A program made the position numbers and the translations under genes. A stretch of DNA of 64,000 nt, taken from Enterobacteriaceae bacterium (GTDB taxonomy: Bacteria; Pseudomonadota; Gammaproteobacteria; Enterobacterales; Enterobacteriaceae). Shown here piece after piece: positions 1 to 8,953 of this stretch. The notes beneath the pieces are model-generated. The model was given only the letters and a program-made list of their open reading frames with translations. It had not been told where the DNA came from and ran no database searches. How positions within the stretch are numbered: the stretch's first letter is position 1; every line of letters begins with the position of its first letter. The stretch covers positions 1 through 64,000 of the forward strand of contig CABIZV010000005.1 in NCBI GenBank assembly GCA_902363335.1. Reading direction: 5' to 3'.

Positions 1-104
1 ACGTTGCGAAGCAACGGCCCGAAGGGTGGCGGGCAGGACGCCCGCCATAAACTGCCAGGCATCAAACAAGTGAAGAAGCCCATCCTGCCGGATGGGCTTT
101 TTTG
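1..104 (+). terminator. rRNA operon downstream terminator region
   Basis: The first 65 bases match the familiar sequence between the T1 and T2 terminators behind E. coli rrn operons, including the GC-rich inverted repeat GGCGGGC/GCCCGCC. A strong Rho-independent hairpin follows: stem 76-85 with 90-99, loop 86-89, then a run of T. This means an rRNA operon ends just left of the window, as rrnG does beside kgtP in K-12. The rRNA genes themselves are not in the window. Confidence 0.85.
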
Positions 105-130
105 CGTCTGTGCGAAATGGATAACGGTGG

Positions 131-217
131 AAACTCCCGGGGTCACTACGTTCGCCCGGGCTACAATGTGGTGCGGACGTAGCCCGGACGAGGCGTTCAC
201 GCCGACTCCGGGGAGGC
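131..217. repeat. REP/BIME-type palindromic repeat
   Basis: Two oppositely oriented copies of a CCCGGGCTAC / GTAGCCCGG motif lie between the rrn terminator and the kgtP promoter. Related copies occur at 33545-33834, 39708-39737 and 62577-62657. The motif and its intergenic position fit the REP/BIME families of enterobacteria. No gene is visible from 1 to 458. Confidence 0.6.
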
Positions 218-335
218 ACCGACCCCAATAACAACCCGTGCGCACATTGCCCGATAATCACCTTCAAAACATAACTCCACATAAATTCTGGCTTCCCCCC
301 TACAGCTAATCCTAAATCGTTCTCCTGCTAACAAA

Positions 336-386
336 GAATGTGATATTCATCACTTATTTGAATATAACAATTATATAACATTTCAT
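336..386 (+). promoter_or_regulatory. CRP site and promoter of kgtP
   Basis: TGTGA-N6-TCACT (339-354) is close to the CRP consensus TGTGA-N6-TCACA. A -10-like TATAAC lies at 374-379, which would put the CRP centre about 40 bp upstream of the start, the class II arrangement. I infer CRP activation of dicarboxylate uptake. The transcription start is not proven. Confidence 0.5.
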
Positions 387-458
387 TTACTAAAATATCT
401 GCCTGCGTGACGTGTACGCCCGGTAAGGCAGGAGACCGTTTTTGGCAGGAGTTAATAA

Positions 459-1757
459 ATGGCTGTAAACAGTGTGACGCCGGAAGGGACGCTTAATAAC
501 AGCGATACTCGCCGTCGGGTTATGGCAATAGTCGGAGCATCTTCAGGGAACCTTGTTGAGTGGTTCGATTTTTATGTCTACTCGTTTTGCTCTTTGTATT
601 TTGCCCATATCTTTTTCCCATCCGGGAATACCACCACTCAGCTACTGCAAACCGCTGGCGTATTTGCTGCTGGTTTTTTAATGCGTCCCATTGGTGGCTG
701 GATATTTGGTCGTATAGCCGATCGCCGCGGACGTAAAGTCTCAATGCTTATCTCCGTATGCATGATGTGCTTCGGCTCACTGGTCATTGCCTGTCTACCT
801 GGCTACAGCGTAATCGGCACCTGGGCTCCCGCACTGTTACTGTTAGCACGCCTGTTCCAGGGGCTATCCGTTGGCGGTGAATATGGCACCAGTGCAACCT
901 ATATGAGTGAGGTTGCTATTGAGGGCCGCAAAGGATTCTATGCATCGTTCCAATACGTTACGCTGATCGGTGGCCAACTGTTAGCTGTGCTGGTTGTGGT
1001 GATTTTGCAAAACGTACTGAGTAGTGAAGACCTGCATGCCTGGGGGTGGCGTATACCGTTTGCAATGGGGGCTGTTCTGGCGATTGTTGCCCTTTGGCTG
1101 CGCCGCCAGTTGGATGAAACTTCACAGAAAGAGACGCGCACGCTAAAAGAAGCGGGATCATTTAAAGGACTGTGGCGAAATCGTAAAGCCTTTTTGATGG
1201 TGCTGGGCTTTACCGCTGCAGGCTCGCTGAGTTTCTACACTTTCACCACCTATATGCAGAAATATCTGGTGAACACCGCGGGGATGAGCGCTAATCTCGC
1301 CAGCCTTATCATGACTGCGGCGCTATTTGTCTACATGTTGGTTCAGCCGCTTTTCGGTCTGTTCTCTGATAAAGTCGGGCGACGTACCTCGATGCTTTGC
1401 TTTGGCGCACTGGCAACGCTATTTACGGTGCCGATTCTCACTGCCCTCCAGAACGTGACATCACCCTATGCCGCGTTTGCATTGGTCATGTGCGCGCTGC
1501 TGATCACCAGTTTCTACACTTCTATCAGCGGTATCCTGAAGGCCGAAATGTTCCCGGCTCAGGTACGCGCGCTGGGAGTTGGGCTCTCCTATGCGGTGGC
1601 TAATGCGTTATTTGGCGGTTCAGCGGAATATGTGGCGCTATCGCTCAAATCATCGGGAATTGAAACGGCCTTCTTCTGGTATGTTACCGTCATGGCCGCA
1701 CTGGCGTTTCTGGTGTCGTTAAAACTCCATCGCAAAGGAAAAGGCCTGCGTTTGTAA
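459..1757 (+). CDS. kgtP: Alpha-ketoglutarate permease KgtP
   Basis: This is a 432-residue inner-membrane proton symporter of the major facilitator superfamily (metabolite:H+ symporter family) that imports 2-oxoglutarate. The family hallmark GNLVEWFDFYVYSF is near residues 30-43, and the MFS loop motif GRIADRRGRK follows TM2-TM3. Twelve hydrophobic segments can be traced, and the length equals that of E. coli KgtP. The ATG follows an AGGAG-like site (GGCAGGAG). It lies beside an rrn operon end as in K-12 and converges on yfiM with 2 bases between stop codons. Confidence 0.95.
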   Translation: MAVNSVTPEGTLNNSDTRRRVMAIVGASSGNLVEWFDFYVYSFCSLYFAHIFFPSGNTTTQLLQTAGVFAAGFLMRPIGGWIFGRIADRRGRKVSMLISVCMMCFGSLVIACLPGYSVIGTWAPALLLLARLFQGLSVGGEYGTSATYMSEVAIEGRKGFYASFQYVTLIGGQLLAVLVVVILQNVLSSEDLHAWGWRIPFAMGAVLAIVALWLRRQLDETSQKETRTLKEAGSFKGLWRNRKAFLMVLGFTAAGSLSFYTFTTYMQKYLVNTAGMSANLASLIMTAALFVYMLVQPLFGLFSDKVGRRTSMLCFGALATLFTVPILTALQNVTSPYAAFALVMCALLITSFYTSISGILKAEMFPAQVRALGVGLSYAVANALFGGSAEYVALSLKSSGIETAFFWYVTVMAALAFLVSLKLHRKGKGLRL

Positions 1758-1759
1758 CG

Positions 1760-2089
1760 CTAATGATGAGCCAGCTGCCACACCGTATAACCCGTTGTGG
1801 CACCGGCGACATCCCACGCAAAGTCTTTCCAGCTCCAGCCGCTCCCCGCAGGGCGGCTATCCCACAGCTCCTTAGATGCGCCAAGACTCACTGAGAACAT
1901 AAAGCCGATGGCGGCACTGCGATCGCGGTTAATACCCTGATGCTGCGCATATTCATTACCCACGGCTGCCAGCATGGCTGAAGCGATAAAATGTTGTGCT
2001 TTATCCTGCCCGGTCCAGGCATCATTAGCCATATGATGGCTACAGCCGCCAAGCGACAACATACATAAAAGGAAAACAGCGCGCGACAT
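1760..2089 (-). CDS. yfiM: Predicted lipoprotein YfiM
   Basis: A 109-residue predicted lipoprotein. The signal sequence ends in the lipobox LGGC with the acylated cysteine at residue 16. The mature part contains DKAQHF and SKELWD motifs typical of the YfiM family, whose function is not established. It lies between kgtP and pssA, as in K-12. A small hydrophobic segment near residues 60-72 suggests membrane contact. The assignment rests on position and family motifs. Confidence 0.85.
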   Translation of the reverse strand: MSRAVFLLCMLSLGGCSHHMANDAWTGQDKAQHFIASAMLAAVGNEYAQHQGINRDRSAAIGFMFSVSLGASKELWDSRPAGSGWSWKDFAWDVAGATTGYTVWQLAHH

Positions 2090-2100
2090 ACATACTCCTG

Positions 2101-2126
2101 AAAAAAAGCCCCGTCATGACGGGGCT
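2101..2126 (-). terminator. Terminator after pssA
   Basis: A perfect hairpin AGCCCCGTCATGACGGGGCT (2107-2126) is followed on the minus strand by six or more T. It begins 7 bases after the pssA stop codon. Confidence 0.8.
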
Positions 2127-2132
2127 ATGTTT

Positions 2133-3488
2133 TTAAAGAATACGGCTAATGAGCCTATCGATACGGATACGCCGCAAACGACGGATAAGTTTTCTTACTT
2201 TCACCGGGTAATCAGCGATACTCTGAAGATCGCGGTAATGATTAACGACGGTAGTGTGCTGACGGATCAGATCCAGCTCTTTCTGGCGCATAGAGGCCAG
2301 CTGCTTTTTAGGATCGTGAATCAACACTGCGTTCTCCAGATCCAGACGCCAGGCTCGCGGATTGAGATTGTTACCGGTAAGCAGCATCCACTCGTTATCA
2401 ACCCACATCCCTTTCAGGTGGTAGCTGTTATCAGCATCTTTCCACAGACGAACGACCAGCTGATCGGTATTGATGTAATACTGAAGTCGGCTCAGGAAGC
2501 GTCGTAGATTGATTTCATACAGATAGGGGAGCGCGCCGATGATTTTAAACGGTTCGTTTTCCGGAATATAGAAGTCGTTAGCAGTCTTATCCCCGACGAT
2601 AATCTCAACTTTCTTACCTTCGCGCAGTAGGCGAATAATATTGCGCACCAGCAAAGCAGGCAGGTTGAAATAGGGCGTGCAGATGGTGAGTTTTTCTTCA
2701 GCACACGGCATCAGATGAAAAATCGTTTTATTCAGCTCGCTGGATTTACCTAAACCAACCAGCGGCGTCACGGTCAGTTCATCATCGCTGGCATTACCCT
2801 GGAAACGGTAACCTGTGTCGCGCAGCTCCTGACGATACTGACGAATATCATTTTTGATTTCCGGGCTTTTTGGCCGCTCGTTGCTATCAAGGCGGTTAAC
2901 CCCGCGACCTGCAACCAGATTCTGTAAAACCCAGTTAAACATGATATCCGCCATTTGCGGATTGCGGATGCACTGATAGCGATCGTAGCGATACTTATCA
3001 TGCTGATGCAGATAGACATCGTTGATGCTCGCGCCACTATAAAGCACGGAGTCATCAATAATAAAACCTTTGAAATGCAGTACGCCCAGGGCTTCACGCG
3101 TATTGATAGGCACGCCGTAAACCGGAACATCTACGCCCGGATTCTCTTTGGCTGTACGGCAATACCAATCAGCATTGGTATTTGAGGCAGCTGCGCCAAT
3201 ACGCCCACGCTGTGCGCGGTGCCAATCAACCAGAACCCGGACATCCAGCTCCGGACGTTGACGTTTGGCATCATACAAGGCTTGCAGAATCGCCTTTCCG
3301 GCGTCGTCCTGTTCAAGGTATAAGGCGACGATGCAAATCCGGCGCGTAGCGCTGGCGATTTTTGCGAGCAGCGCTTCACGGAAATCTGCTGGAGCATAGA
3401 AAAACTCAATATCATCAACAGACTGTGAAAGCTTGGGTAGTTGGGCAAGGTGTTGTTGATGTTTATTACGCTTAAATTTTGACAACAT
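2133..3488 (-). CDS. pssA: Phosphatidylserine synthase PssA
   Basis: CDP-diacylglycerol--serine O-phosphatidyltransferase makes phosphatidylserine, the precursor of phosphatidylethanolamine, at the inner face of the inner membrane. It is a phospholipase-D-superfamily enzyme. The first HKD motif is H138/K140/D145 (HFKGFIIDD), and a second (HLKGMWVD) lies near residues 355-362. The C-terminus is strongly basic (KVRKLIRRLRRIRIDR), consistent with ribosome or anionic-lipid association. I start at ATG 3488 (451 residues, the E. coli length). A GTG one codon upstream is an alternative. The gene is downstream of pat in the same direction. Confidence 0.95.
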   Translation of the reverse strand: MLSKFKRNKHQQHLAQLPKLSQSVDDIEFFYAPADFREALLAKIASATRRICIVALYLEQDDAGKAILQALYDAKRQRPELDVRVLVDWHRAQRGRIGAAASNTNADWYCRTAKENPGVDVPVYGVPINTREALGVLHFKGFIIDDSVLYSGASINDVYLHQHDKYRYDRYQCIRNPQMADIMFNWVLQNLVAGRGVNRLDSNERPKSPEIKNDIRQYRQELRDTGYRFQGNASDDELTVTPLVGLGKSSELNKTIFHLMPCAEEKLTICTPYFNLPALLVRNIIRLLREGKKVEIIVGDKTANDFYIPENEPFKIIGALPYLYEINLRRFLSRLQYYINTDQLVVRLWKDADNSYHLKGMWVDNEWMLLTGNNLNPRAWRLDLENAVLIHDPKKQLASMRQKELDLIRQHTTVVNHYRDLQSIADYPVKVRKLIRRLRRIRIDRLISRIL

Positions 3489-3596
3489 CACAGTGCGTTT
3501 CTTCTCTGATTTAGTGAAGGGTCTTCTGTATCAGGCAGACGACGTAAGCGGTCGATGATATCATTTCTGCTGGTCAAGGGCAGCATTTCCAGCAAC

Positions 3597-6248
3597 TTAG
3601 TCATCACTTAGCCTCAGGGATAAGCCAACAATGCCATCTTCAAGTTGGATATCGACCTCAAAACCAAGCTTCCTGGCGAGCGCTATCATTCCGCGATTAT
3701 TCGGCATGGTAATCCCGTTCAGTCGTGCCAAACCGTGCGCGCGGGTGTAGCCGATTAATTTCTCCAGCAGGCGCCCGCCCAGGCCAAGGCCTTTCAGATC
3801 TGAACGCACCAGCACGGCGAATTCGGCATCAATATTATCGGGATCGGAAATCGCCCGGGTCACGCCTAGAATCTCAGCGTTATCGCCGGTTCCATATACG
3901 GCAACAAAAGCCATTTCTCGATCGTAGTCGATCTGCGTCATATTGGCTAAATCATCATGAGTAAATTCGTTTATCTCATTGAAGTAGCGATAATAGAGAT
4001 CTTCTTTTGTCACCCGCGCAATAAACTGCTGCAACAGCGGTTCGTCTTCCGGCAAAATTGGCCGGAAGAGACACTGGTCGCCATTCTTCATCGTCACCCA
4101 TTCTTCCAGGTGCTGCGGATATGGACGAATAGCAAGACGACTCTCGCTTGATCCAGTGAATGGCGCAATGTCCAGGCTGACGTCGAGTGCGGTAAATTCA
4201 TTGCCTGAAGCCAGTAGGGGATGGATATCCAGACGCTGGATCTCCGGGCAATCGACGATCAGGTTTGAAACCTGCACCAAAAGTTGGCTAAGGCCGGCAA
4301 TATCCAGCGGACGTAATGCGCTACGCCCGCGAATTTTCTTGTTCTTAATCGCCTGGATCACCAGATAGCGGGCCAGCGTCATGTTAAGCGGTGGTAGCGC
4401 GACGGCGGCCTGATCTTCTGCACGCCACTCAACGCCGCCTTCACCGAGCATGATCAGCGGACCAAATACCGGATCGTGCTCTACCACTACCCGCAGTTCC
4501 TGGGCCCCGGCTCGGTTTGCCATGCTCTGAACTAATAGCCCGTGAATGCGCGCCTGGGGCCAGGTCATTTTTACACGATCGAGGATAGCGTCCGCCGCCT
4601 GCTGCACTTCAGCCGCGGTGCGCAGATAGAGCATGACGCCCTGAACCTCTGATTTATGCGGGATATCCGGCGAGCGCAGCTTCAACGCGACCGGATAGCC
4701 AATTTGCTCGGCAATATGCACCGCTTCGGCGCTATCAGATGCAATCCAGGTCGGTAAGGTATTCAGACCATAAACGTTTAAGATTGGCCGTACTTCATGG
4801 GTATCCAGCGCGCGGATGCCGTTATCAATCGCCTGCTGTAACAGCTCATGTGCCTGTGCGCTATTGGCGGCCAGGCTCTGCGGCAGGGCCGGGGTTTCAC
4901 GCAGCTGCTTCTGGTTACGCCGATACTCGACCATATGCATAAAGGCGGTAATCGTGCCTTCTGGCGTCCGGTAGGTCGGTATACCGGCATCGCTGAACAT
5001 GCGACGCGCCTCAATTGAGGAATATTCTCCGCACCAGTTGGTGAGCACGCTGATGTAATGGCCTCGCGGATGCTGCTTGATAAGTTCAATCAACGCGGCG
5101 GCGCTTTCGCTTCCCGTCGCGGTGGCGCTTGGGGCGTGGATGATCATTAGCGCATCCAGATCTGGACTATTGAGCAACACATTAACCGCTGAGGAATAAT
5201 GGCTGATACTGGCATCGTCACGCAGATCTAACGGGTTATTGGCTTCCACGGTTTCTGGCAACAGTGCTTGTAGCTGCTGGCGGGTCTCGTCGCTGAGCGT
5301 CGCTAACTTACCGTTACGCGCCCAATGTTCATCCAGTGCTAATGCCGCTGGGGCCGCGCCGTTGCTGATAATCATCAAGCGTTCACCGCGCAGAGGGCGC
5401 ATATGGCTCAGGGTTTCAACGGCGGAAAACAGTTCATGGGTATCCTGCACTCGCAGCAAACCGGCACGTTGAATGGCGGCATCCCAGGCGGGGTCCATCC
5501 CGGAATTAACGTGAAGCAAGCGCTGCGCCGCAGGGCTGCGACCACTTTTAATCACCAGTATAGGTTTGTTACGTGAGGCGCTGCGGGCCGCCGAAACAAA
5601 GCGCCGCGCGTCACTCAGCTGTTCCAGATAGAGCAAAATTGCACTGGTTTTGCTATCACGCGCCAGATAATCGAGCAGATCATCCACGTCGATATCCAGA
5701 CTATCACCCAGCGCAATAAAGTAAGAGAAGCCCATTTCACGCTGCTGCGCCCAGTCCAGAATGGTATTAGAAACGGCGGCAGATTGGGAAATAAACGCCA
5801 GCTTGCCTTTACGAATTGGCACCGGCGAAAAGCTGGCATTCAGCCCCTGCCACGGTGCCAGCAATCCCAGACTGTTCGGCCCCAGCAGACGCATCTGATA
5901 GCGTGCGGCACACGCTTTAAGCTCACTGAACTGATCGGGCGTGGAGGAGAGAATAATACAGGTCTTACAGCCCTTTTCCCCCAACGATTCCAGCAGTTCC
6001 AGGTTACGCCGTGCATGGGTACACAGCACCGCAAGATCGGGCGAGAAGGGGAGACTGCCGATGGTCGGCCATGCCAGCACGCCAAGCACCGCTTTCCATG
6101 TGGGAGTCACAGGTAAAACCGGGCCGGCAAAGCCGCCTGCCAGCAGGTTTTGCATCATCAAGAAACCGGCGCGCTGTGGCTTCATTGAAGCGCCAATAAC
6201 CGCAATAGATTTTGGCCTCAAAAGTGCTTCCAGCCCACGCTGACTCAT
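3597..6248 (-). CDS. pat: Protein lysine acetyltransferase Pat (YfiQ/PatZ)
   Basis: This 883-residue two-part protein acetylates lysines on target proteins, notably acetyl-CoA synthetase, using acetyl-CoA. The N-terminal part resembles NDP-forming acyl-CoA synthetase: a CoA-binding Rossmann fold starts at PKSIAVIGAS (residues 12-21), and an ATP-grasp-like portion spans about 470-700. The C-terminal GNAT domain (about 720-880) carries the acetyl-CoA loop LKGLGLGGRLLE. Length is close to the E. coli protein (886). An AAGGA site precedes the ATG. It lies 35 bp downstream of tapT and probably shares its transcript. Confidence 0.93.
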   Translation of the reverse strand: MSQRGLEALLRPKSIAVIGASMKPQRAGFLMMQNLLAGGFAGPVLPVTPTWKAVLGVLAWPTIGSLPFSPDLAVLCTHARRNLELLESLGEKGCKTCIILSSTPDQFSELKACAARYQMRLLGPNSLGLLAPWQGLNASFSPVPIRKGKLAFISQSAAVSNTILDWAQQREMGFSYFIALGDSLDIDVDDLLDYLARDSKTSAILLYLEQLSDARRFVSAARSASRNKPILVIKSGRSPAAQRLLHVNSGMDPAWDAAIQRAGLLRVQDTHELFSAVETLSHMRPLRGERLMIISNGAAPAALALDEHWARNGKLATLSDETRQQLQALLPETVEANNPLDLRDDASISHYSSAVNVLLNSPDLDALMIIHAPSATATGSESAAALIELIKQHPRGHYISVLTNWCGEYSSIEARRMFSDAGIPTYRTPEGTITAFMHMVEYRRNQKQLRETPALPQSLAANSAQAHELLQQAIDNGIRALDTHEVRPILNVYGLNTLPTWIASDSAEAVHIAEQIGYPVALKLRSPDIPHKSEVQGVMLYLRTAAEVQQAADAILDRVKMTWPQARIHGLLVQSMANRAGAQELRVVVEHDPVFGPLIMLGEGGVEWRAEDQAAVALPPLNMTLARYLVIQAIKNKKIRGRSALRPLDIAGLSQLLVQVSNLIVDCPEIQRLDIHPLLASGNEFTALDVSLDIAPFTGSSESRLAIRPYPQHLEEWVTMKNGDQCLFRPILPEDEPLLQQFIARVTKEDLYYRYFNEINEFTHDDLANMTQIDYDREMAFVAVYGTGDNAEILGVTRAISDPDNIDAEFAVLVRSDLKGLGLGGRLLEKLIGYTRAHGLARLNGITMPNNRGMIALARKLGFEVDIQLEDGIVGLSLRLSDD

Positions 6249-6283
6249 ACCGGTTTTCCTTACGCGACGGTGACCGTATGAGT

Positions 6284-6982
6284 TTAACTGCTTTCCGCCA
6301 CGGCTGATGTGATGTTGCCCTGATGATGAGCTTTTCCTGCCAGATAGTTTTCACGAAAGCGGGTGAAGTGCTGGCTAAGCGCCGCGGCTGCGCCGGTATC
6401 GCCTGCTAAATCCAGCAGGGCAATGGCGACCTCGGCGGTGCAGTATTGTCCCTCTGCGTGCACTTCACGCAGGCTGTAGGCCGATACGCGGGAGAGATCG
6501 ACGGAAATCAGCGGCAGATTATCCAGCCATGGGCTTTTACGGAACATTTTTCGCGCTTCCGGCCAGGTTCCGTCTAACATAATAAAAAGCGGCGGCTTAC
6601 CGCTAGGCGGTGCGCTGAGTACCTGACGTTGAGGGCCAGCATACGAGGACGGGAACACCACCATAGGCTGGTAGTCGGGGTTTTTAACCAGATCAAGTAA
6701 GGCCTGCGGCGGTTCAGTACGCGACCACTGGAAAGCGTCGGTGAGCGGTAAAATGTCGGCAATCAGGCGACCGGTATTGCTTGGCTTCATCGGCTCCGTG
6801 TCGAACATCACCAGACAAAAACGACTTTTGGCCGGATGGGGCGCAATGGTGTTGCAAAGGCAATAGCCTGTGACCAACAAACAGCGCTGACAGCGACGAA
6901 CCCGGTTTCCGCGGGCAAGAAAAGGGCGAGTTGCGCGGGCTAAACGCTCGGCGCGCAACCGAAGAACGGCATTATCATTCAT
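6284..6982 (-). CDS. tapT: tRNA-uridine aminocarboxypropyltransferase TapT (YfiP)
   Basis: A 232-residue DTW-domain protein. TapT of E. coli transfers the 3-amino-3-carboxypropyl group of S-adenosylmethionine to U47 of several tRNAs (acp3U47). A cysteine cluster near residues 31-45 (RRCQRCLLVTGYCLC) and the family signature LDGTWPEARKM are visible. The gene precedes pat and follows trxC in the same orientation, the same order as in K-12. Confidence 0.88.
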   Translation of the reverse strand: MNDNAVLRLRAERLARATRPFLARGNRVRRCQRCLLVTGYCLCNTIAPHPAKSRFCLVMFDTEPMKPSNTGRLIADILPLTDAFQWSRTEPPQALLDLVKNPDYQPMVVFPSSYAGPQRQVLSAPPSGKPPLFIMLDGTWPEARKMFRKSPWLDNLPLISVDLSRVSAYSLREVHAEGQYCTAEVAIALLDLAGDTGAAAALSQHFTRFRENYLAGKAHHQGNITSAVAESS

Positions 6983-7051
6983 GGGAATTGAGCGGCAAAA
7001 ACGCTATTGTCGCAGAGGTCAATACGGGGCACAAGGCGTGCCCCCGCGGAA

Positions 7052-7477
7052 CTATTGTTGAAGGGCTTCGTTCAACCAGCTTTCAAACGGGGCTTTAGGG
7101 ACTGCGCCGTTCAGCATGTCGAGCACTTCACCATTTTTAAACACCATGATCGTCGGGATGCTGCGGATACGAAAACGTGCGCTGAGTTCACGTTCAGCTT
7201 CGGTGTTCACTTTTACAAAGCGAACTTGACCACTACGCTCTTCGGCGACGTCTTCGAAAATTGGCGCGAAGTTACGGCAAGGGCCGCACCATGGTGCCCA
7301 AAAATCGACGACAACCGGGAGATCGTCCTTCAGCAGTTTATCCAGCGTGCTGTCCGTGGCGTTGATAACATCACCATCAAACAAATCTTCACCACAGCGT
7401 CCACATTTTGCCGCGTCGTTAACACGCTCTTCAGGAATGCGATTAAGCGCCTGGCAGTGGGCACAAACGGTATTCAT
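7052..7477 (-). CDS. trxC: Thioredoxin 2
   Basis: A 141-residue cytosolic thiol-disulfide reductase. Two CxxC pairs at the N-terminus (C5/C8 and C25/C28) form the zinc-binding module that separates thioredoxin 2 from TrxA. The thioredoxin fold follows with active site WCGPC (C64, C67) and the cis-proline segment SIPTIM. It is two residues longer than E. coli TrxC. In E. coli trxC is part of the OxyR regulon; I did not identify an OxyR site here. It is transcribed away from yfiF. Confidence 0.95.
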   Translation of the reverse strand: MNTVCAHCQALNRIPEERVNDAAKCGRCGEDLFDGDVINATDSTLDKLLKDDLPVVVDFWAPWCGPCRNFAPIFEDVAEERSGQVRFVKVNTEAERELSARFRIRSIPTIMVFKNGEVLDMLNGAVPKAPFESWLNEALQQ

Positions 7478-7681
7478 AACTCACCTCTGGGTCATCGTGT
7501 TGCAGGACGGCAATGTTGCCGAATGTTTCTATAATGTTACACATTATCAACGAGACTGTATTAATCAACAATGCGTTTTACCCAATGGGTACAATAGTCG
7601 TAGTCTTTTTTATGAAGTAATGGCTAAGCGCTAACACATCAGGTAATCTGCGCGCTTCGCGCAGCGCAGGTGGAGAAAAAC

Positions 7682-8782
7682 ATGAGCGACGAACTGAAGA
7701 ACAAAAACGGCAAGGTCAAAGTGATGTACGTCCGCAGTGACGATGACTCGGACAAACGCACCGAAAATCCACGTACTGGTAAAGGCGGAGGCCGTCCTGG
7801 CACATCCCGTGCTGGTACTTCCCGTGCCGAAGGCGGTCGTCGCCCTGCCCGTGATGACAGAAGAGGCCCTAACAGCGACCGTGGTCGTGAACGCGGACGC
7901 GATCGTGACGTTGAGCGCGACCGTGACCGTGGTGAAGGTTCTCCGTGGCGTACGGTTTCCCGCGCCCCGGGTGACGAAACCATCGTCAAGCCAGACCATG
8001 GCGGCATCAGCGGTAAAAGCTTTATCGATCCCGAAGTGCTGCGTCGTCAGCGCGCGGAAGAGACTCGCGTTTATGGTGAGAATGCTTGCCAGGCGCTGTT
8101 CCAGAGCCGCCCGGACGCGATTGTTCGCGCCTGGTTCGTGCAAAGCGTGACCCCACGCTTTAAAGAAGCGCTGCGCTGGATGGCTGCAAACCGCAAAGCC
8201 TATCACGTGGTTGATGAAGAAGAGCTGGCAAAAGCGTCCGGCACTGAACACCACGGTGGCGTTTGCTTCCTGATTAAAAAGCGTAACGGAACCTCCGTAC
8301 AGCAGTGGGTTTCCCAAAGCGGGGAAGATGATTGCGTGCTGGCATTAGAAGATGCAGGTAATCCGCATAACCTCGGCGCGATGATCCGTAGCTGCGCACA
8401 CTTTGGTGTGAAAGGCGTTGTCTTGCAGGATGCCGCTTTGCTGGAATCCGGTGCGGCAATCCGTACCGCAGAAGGTGGTGCTGAGCACGTTCAACCGATT
8501 ACGGGTGATAGCTTCATCGACGCACTGGAGCAGTTCCGTAAAGCGGGCTACACCATCGTTACTACCAGCAGCAACGGCAACGGTTTACCGCTGTTTAAAG
8601 CAGAACTGCCGAAGAAAATGGTGCTGGCCTTAGGTCAGGATCGTGACGGCGTTTCCGAAGCTGCCGCCGCGATTGCGGATATGAGCGTATCGATTGACGG
8701 CACTCGTGCGGTAGAAGGTCTGAACGTCTCCGTGGCGACCGGCGTATTGCTGAGCGAATGGTGGCGTCAGCATAAAGCGTAA
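7682..8782 (+). CDS. yfiF: SpoU-family tRNA/rRNA methyltransferase YfiF
   Basis: A member of the SpoU (TrmH) SPOUT 2'-O-methyltransferases. Motifs NPHNLGAMIRSCAHFG, LGQDRDGV and LNVSVATGVLLSEWW lie in the C-terminal half. A substrate-binding domain precedes them (about 115-200). I start at ATG 7682 because GGTGGAG lies 9-15 bases upstream; an in-frame ATG at 7670 is less likely. The 366-residue product is about 20 longer than E. coli YfiF. The extra residues are an Arg/Asp/Gly-rich stretch (about 62-86) inside the disordered basic N-terminus. The exact RNA target is uncertain to me. Confidence 0.9.
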   Translation: MSDELKNKNGKVKVMYVRSDDDSDKRTENPRTGKGGGRPGTSRAGTSRAEGGRRPARDDRRGPNSDRGRERGRDRDVERDRDRGEGSPWRTVSRAPGDETIVKPDHGGISGKSFIDPEVLRRQRAEETRVYGENACQALFQSRPDAIVRAWFVQSVTPRFKEALRWMAANRKAYHVVDEEELAKASGTEHHGGVCFLIKKRNGTSVQQWVSQSGEDDCVLALEDAGNPHNLGAMIRSCAHFGVKGVVLQDAALLESGAAIRTAEGGAEHVQPITGDSFIDALEQFRKAGYTIVTTSSNGNGLPLFKAELPKKMVLALGQDRDGVSEAAAAIADMSVSIDGTRAVEGLNVSVATGVLLSEWWRQHKA

Positions 8783-8797
8783 GCAAGCGCGATGTTG

Positions 8798-8832
8798 AAA
8801 AAAACCGGTGGAGGCGACTCGACCGGTTTTTT
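8798..8832 (+). terminator. Terminator after yfiF
   Basis: The stem AAACCGGT (8802-8809) pairs with ACCGGTTT (8822-8829) over a 12-base loop. A-rich and T-rich flanks extend it, so it may work in both directions between convergent yfiF and ung. Confidence 0.75.
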
Positions 8833-8852
8833 ATGTGTGCTGGGTACTCATT

Positions 8853-8926
8853 GTAGGCCGGATAAGCAAAGCGCCATCCGGCATCGGCCTCCAACTGCCG
8901 GATGGCGCTTTGCTTATCCGGCCTAC
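8853..8926. repeat. BIME: inverted pair of REP sequences
   Basis: Two nearly perfect, oppositely oriented REP units (GTAGGCCGGATAAGC... and its reverse complement) are separated by about 14 bases. They lie between the convergent 3' ends of yfiF and ung, a typical BIME position. Confidence 0.85.
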
Positions 8927-8953
8927 GCGTCGGTATCTGAATTACAGCAAGCC

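Noticed and set aside
4..231. A 75-codon frame at the left edge
   Set aside because: It runs through the rrn terminator hairpins and a REP element. Not coding.
7631..8317. A 228-codon frame antisense to yfiF
   Set aside because: It is a shadow of the GC-rich, Arg-rich coding strand. It has no family features, and yfiF itself is well supported.
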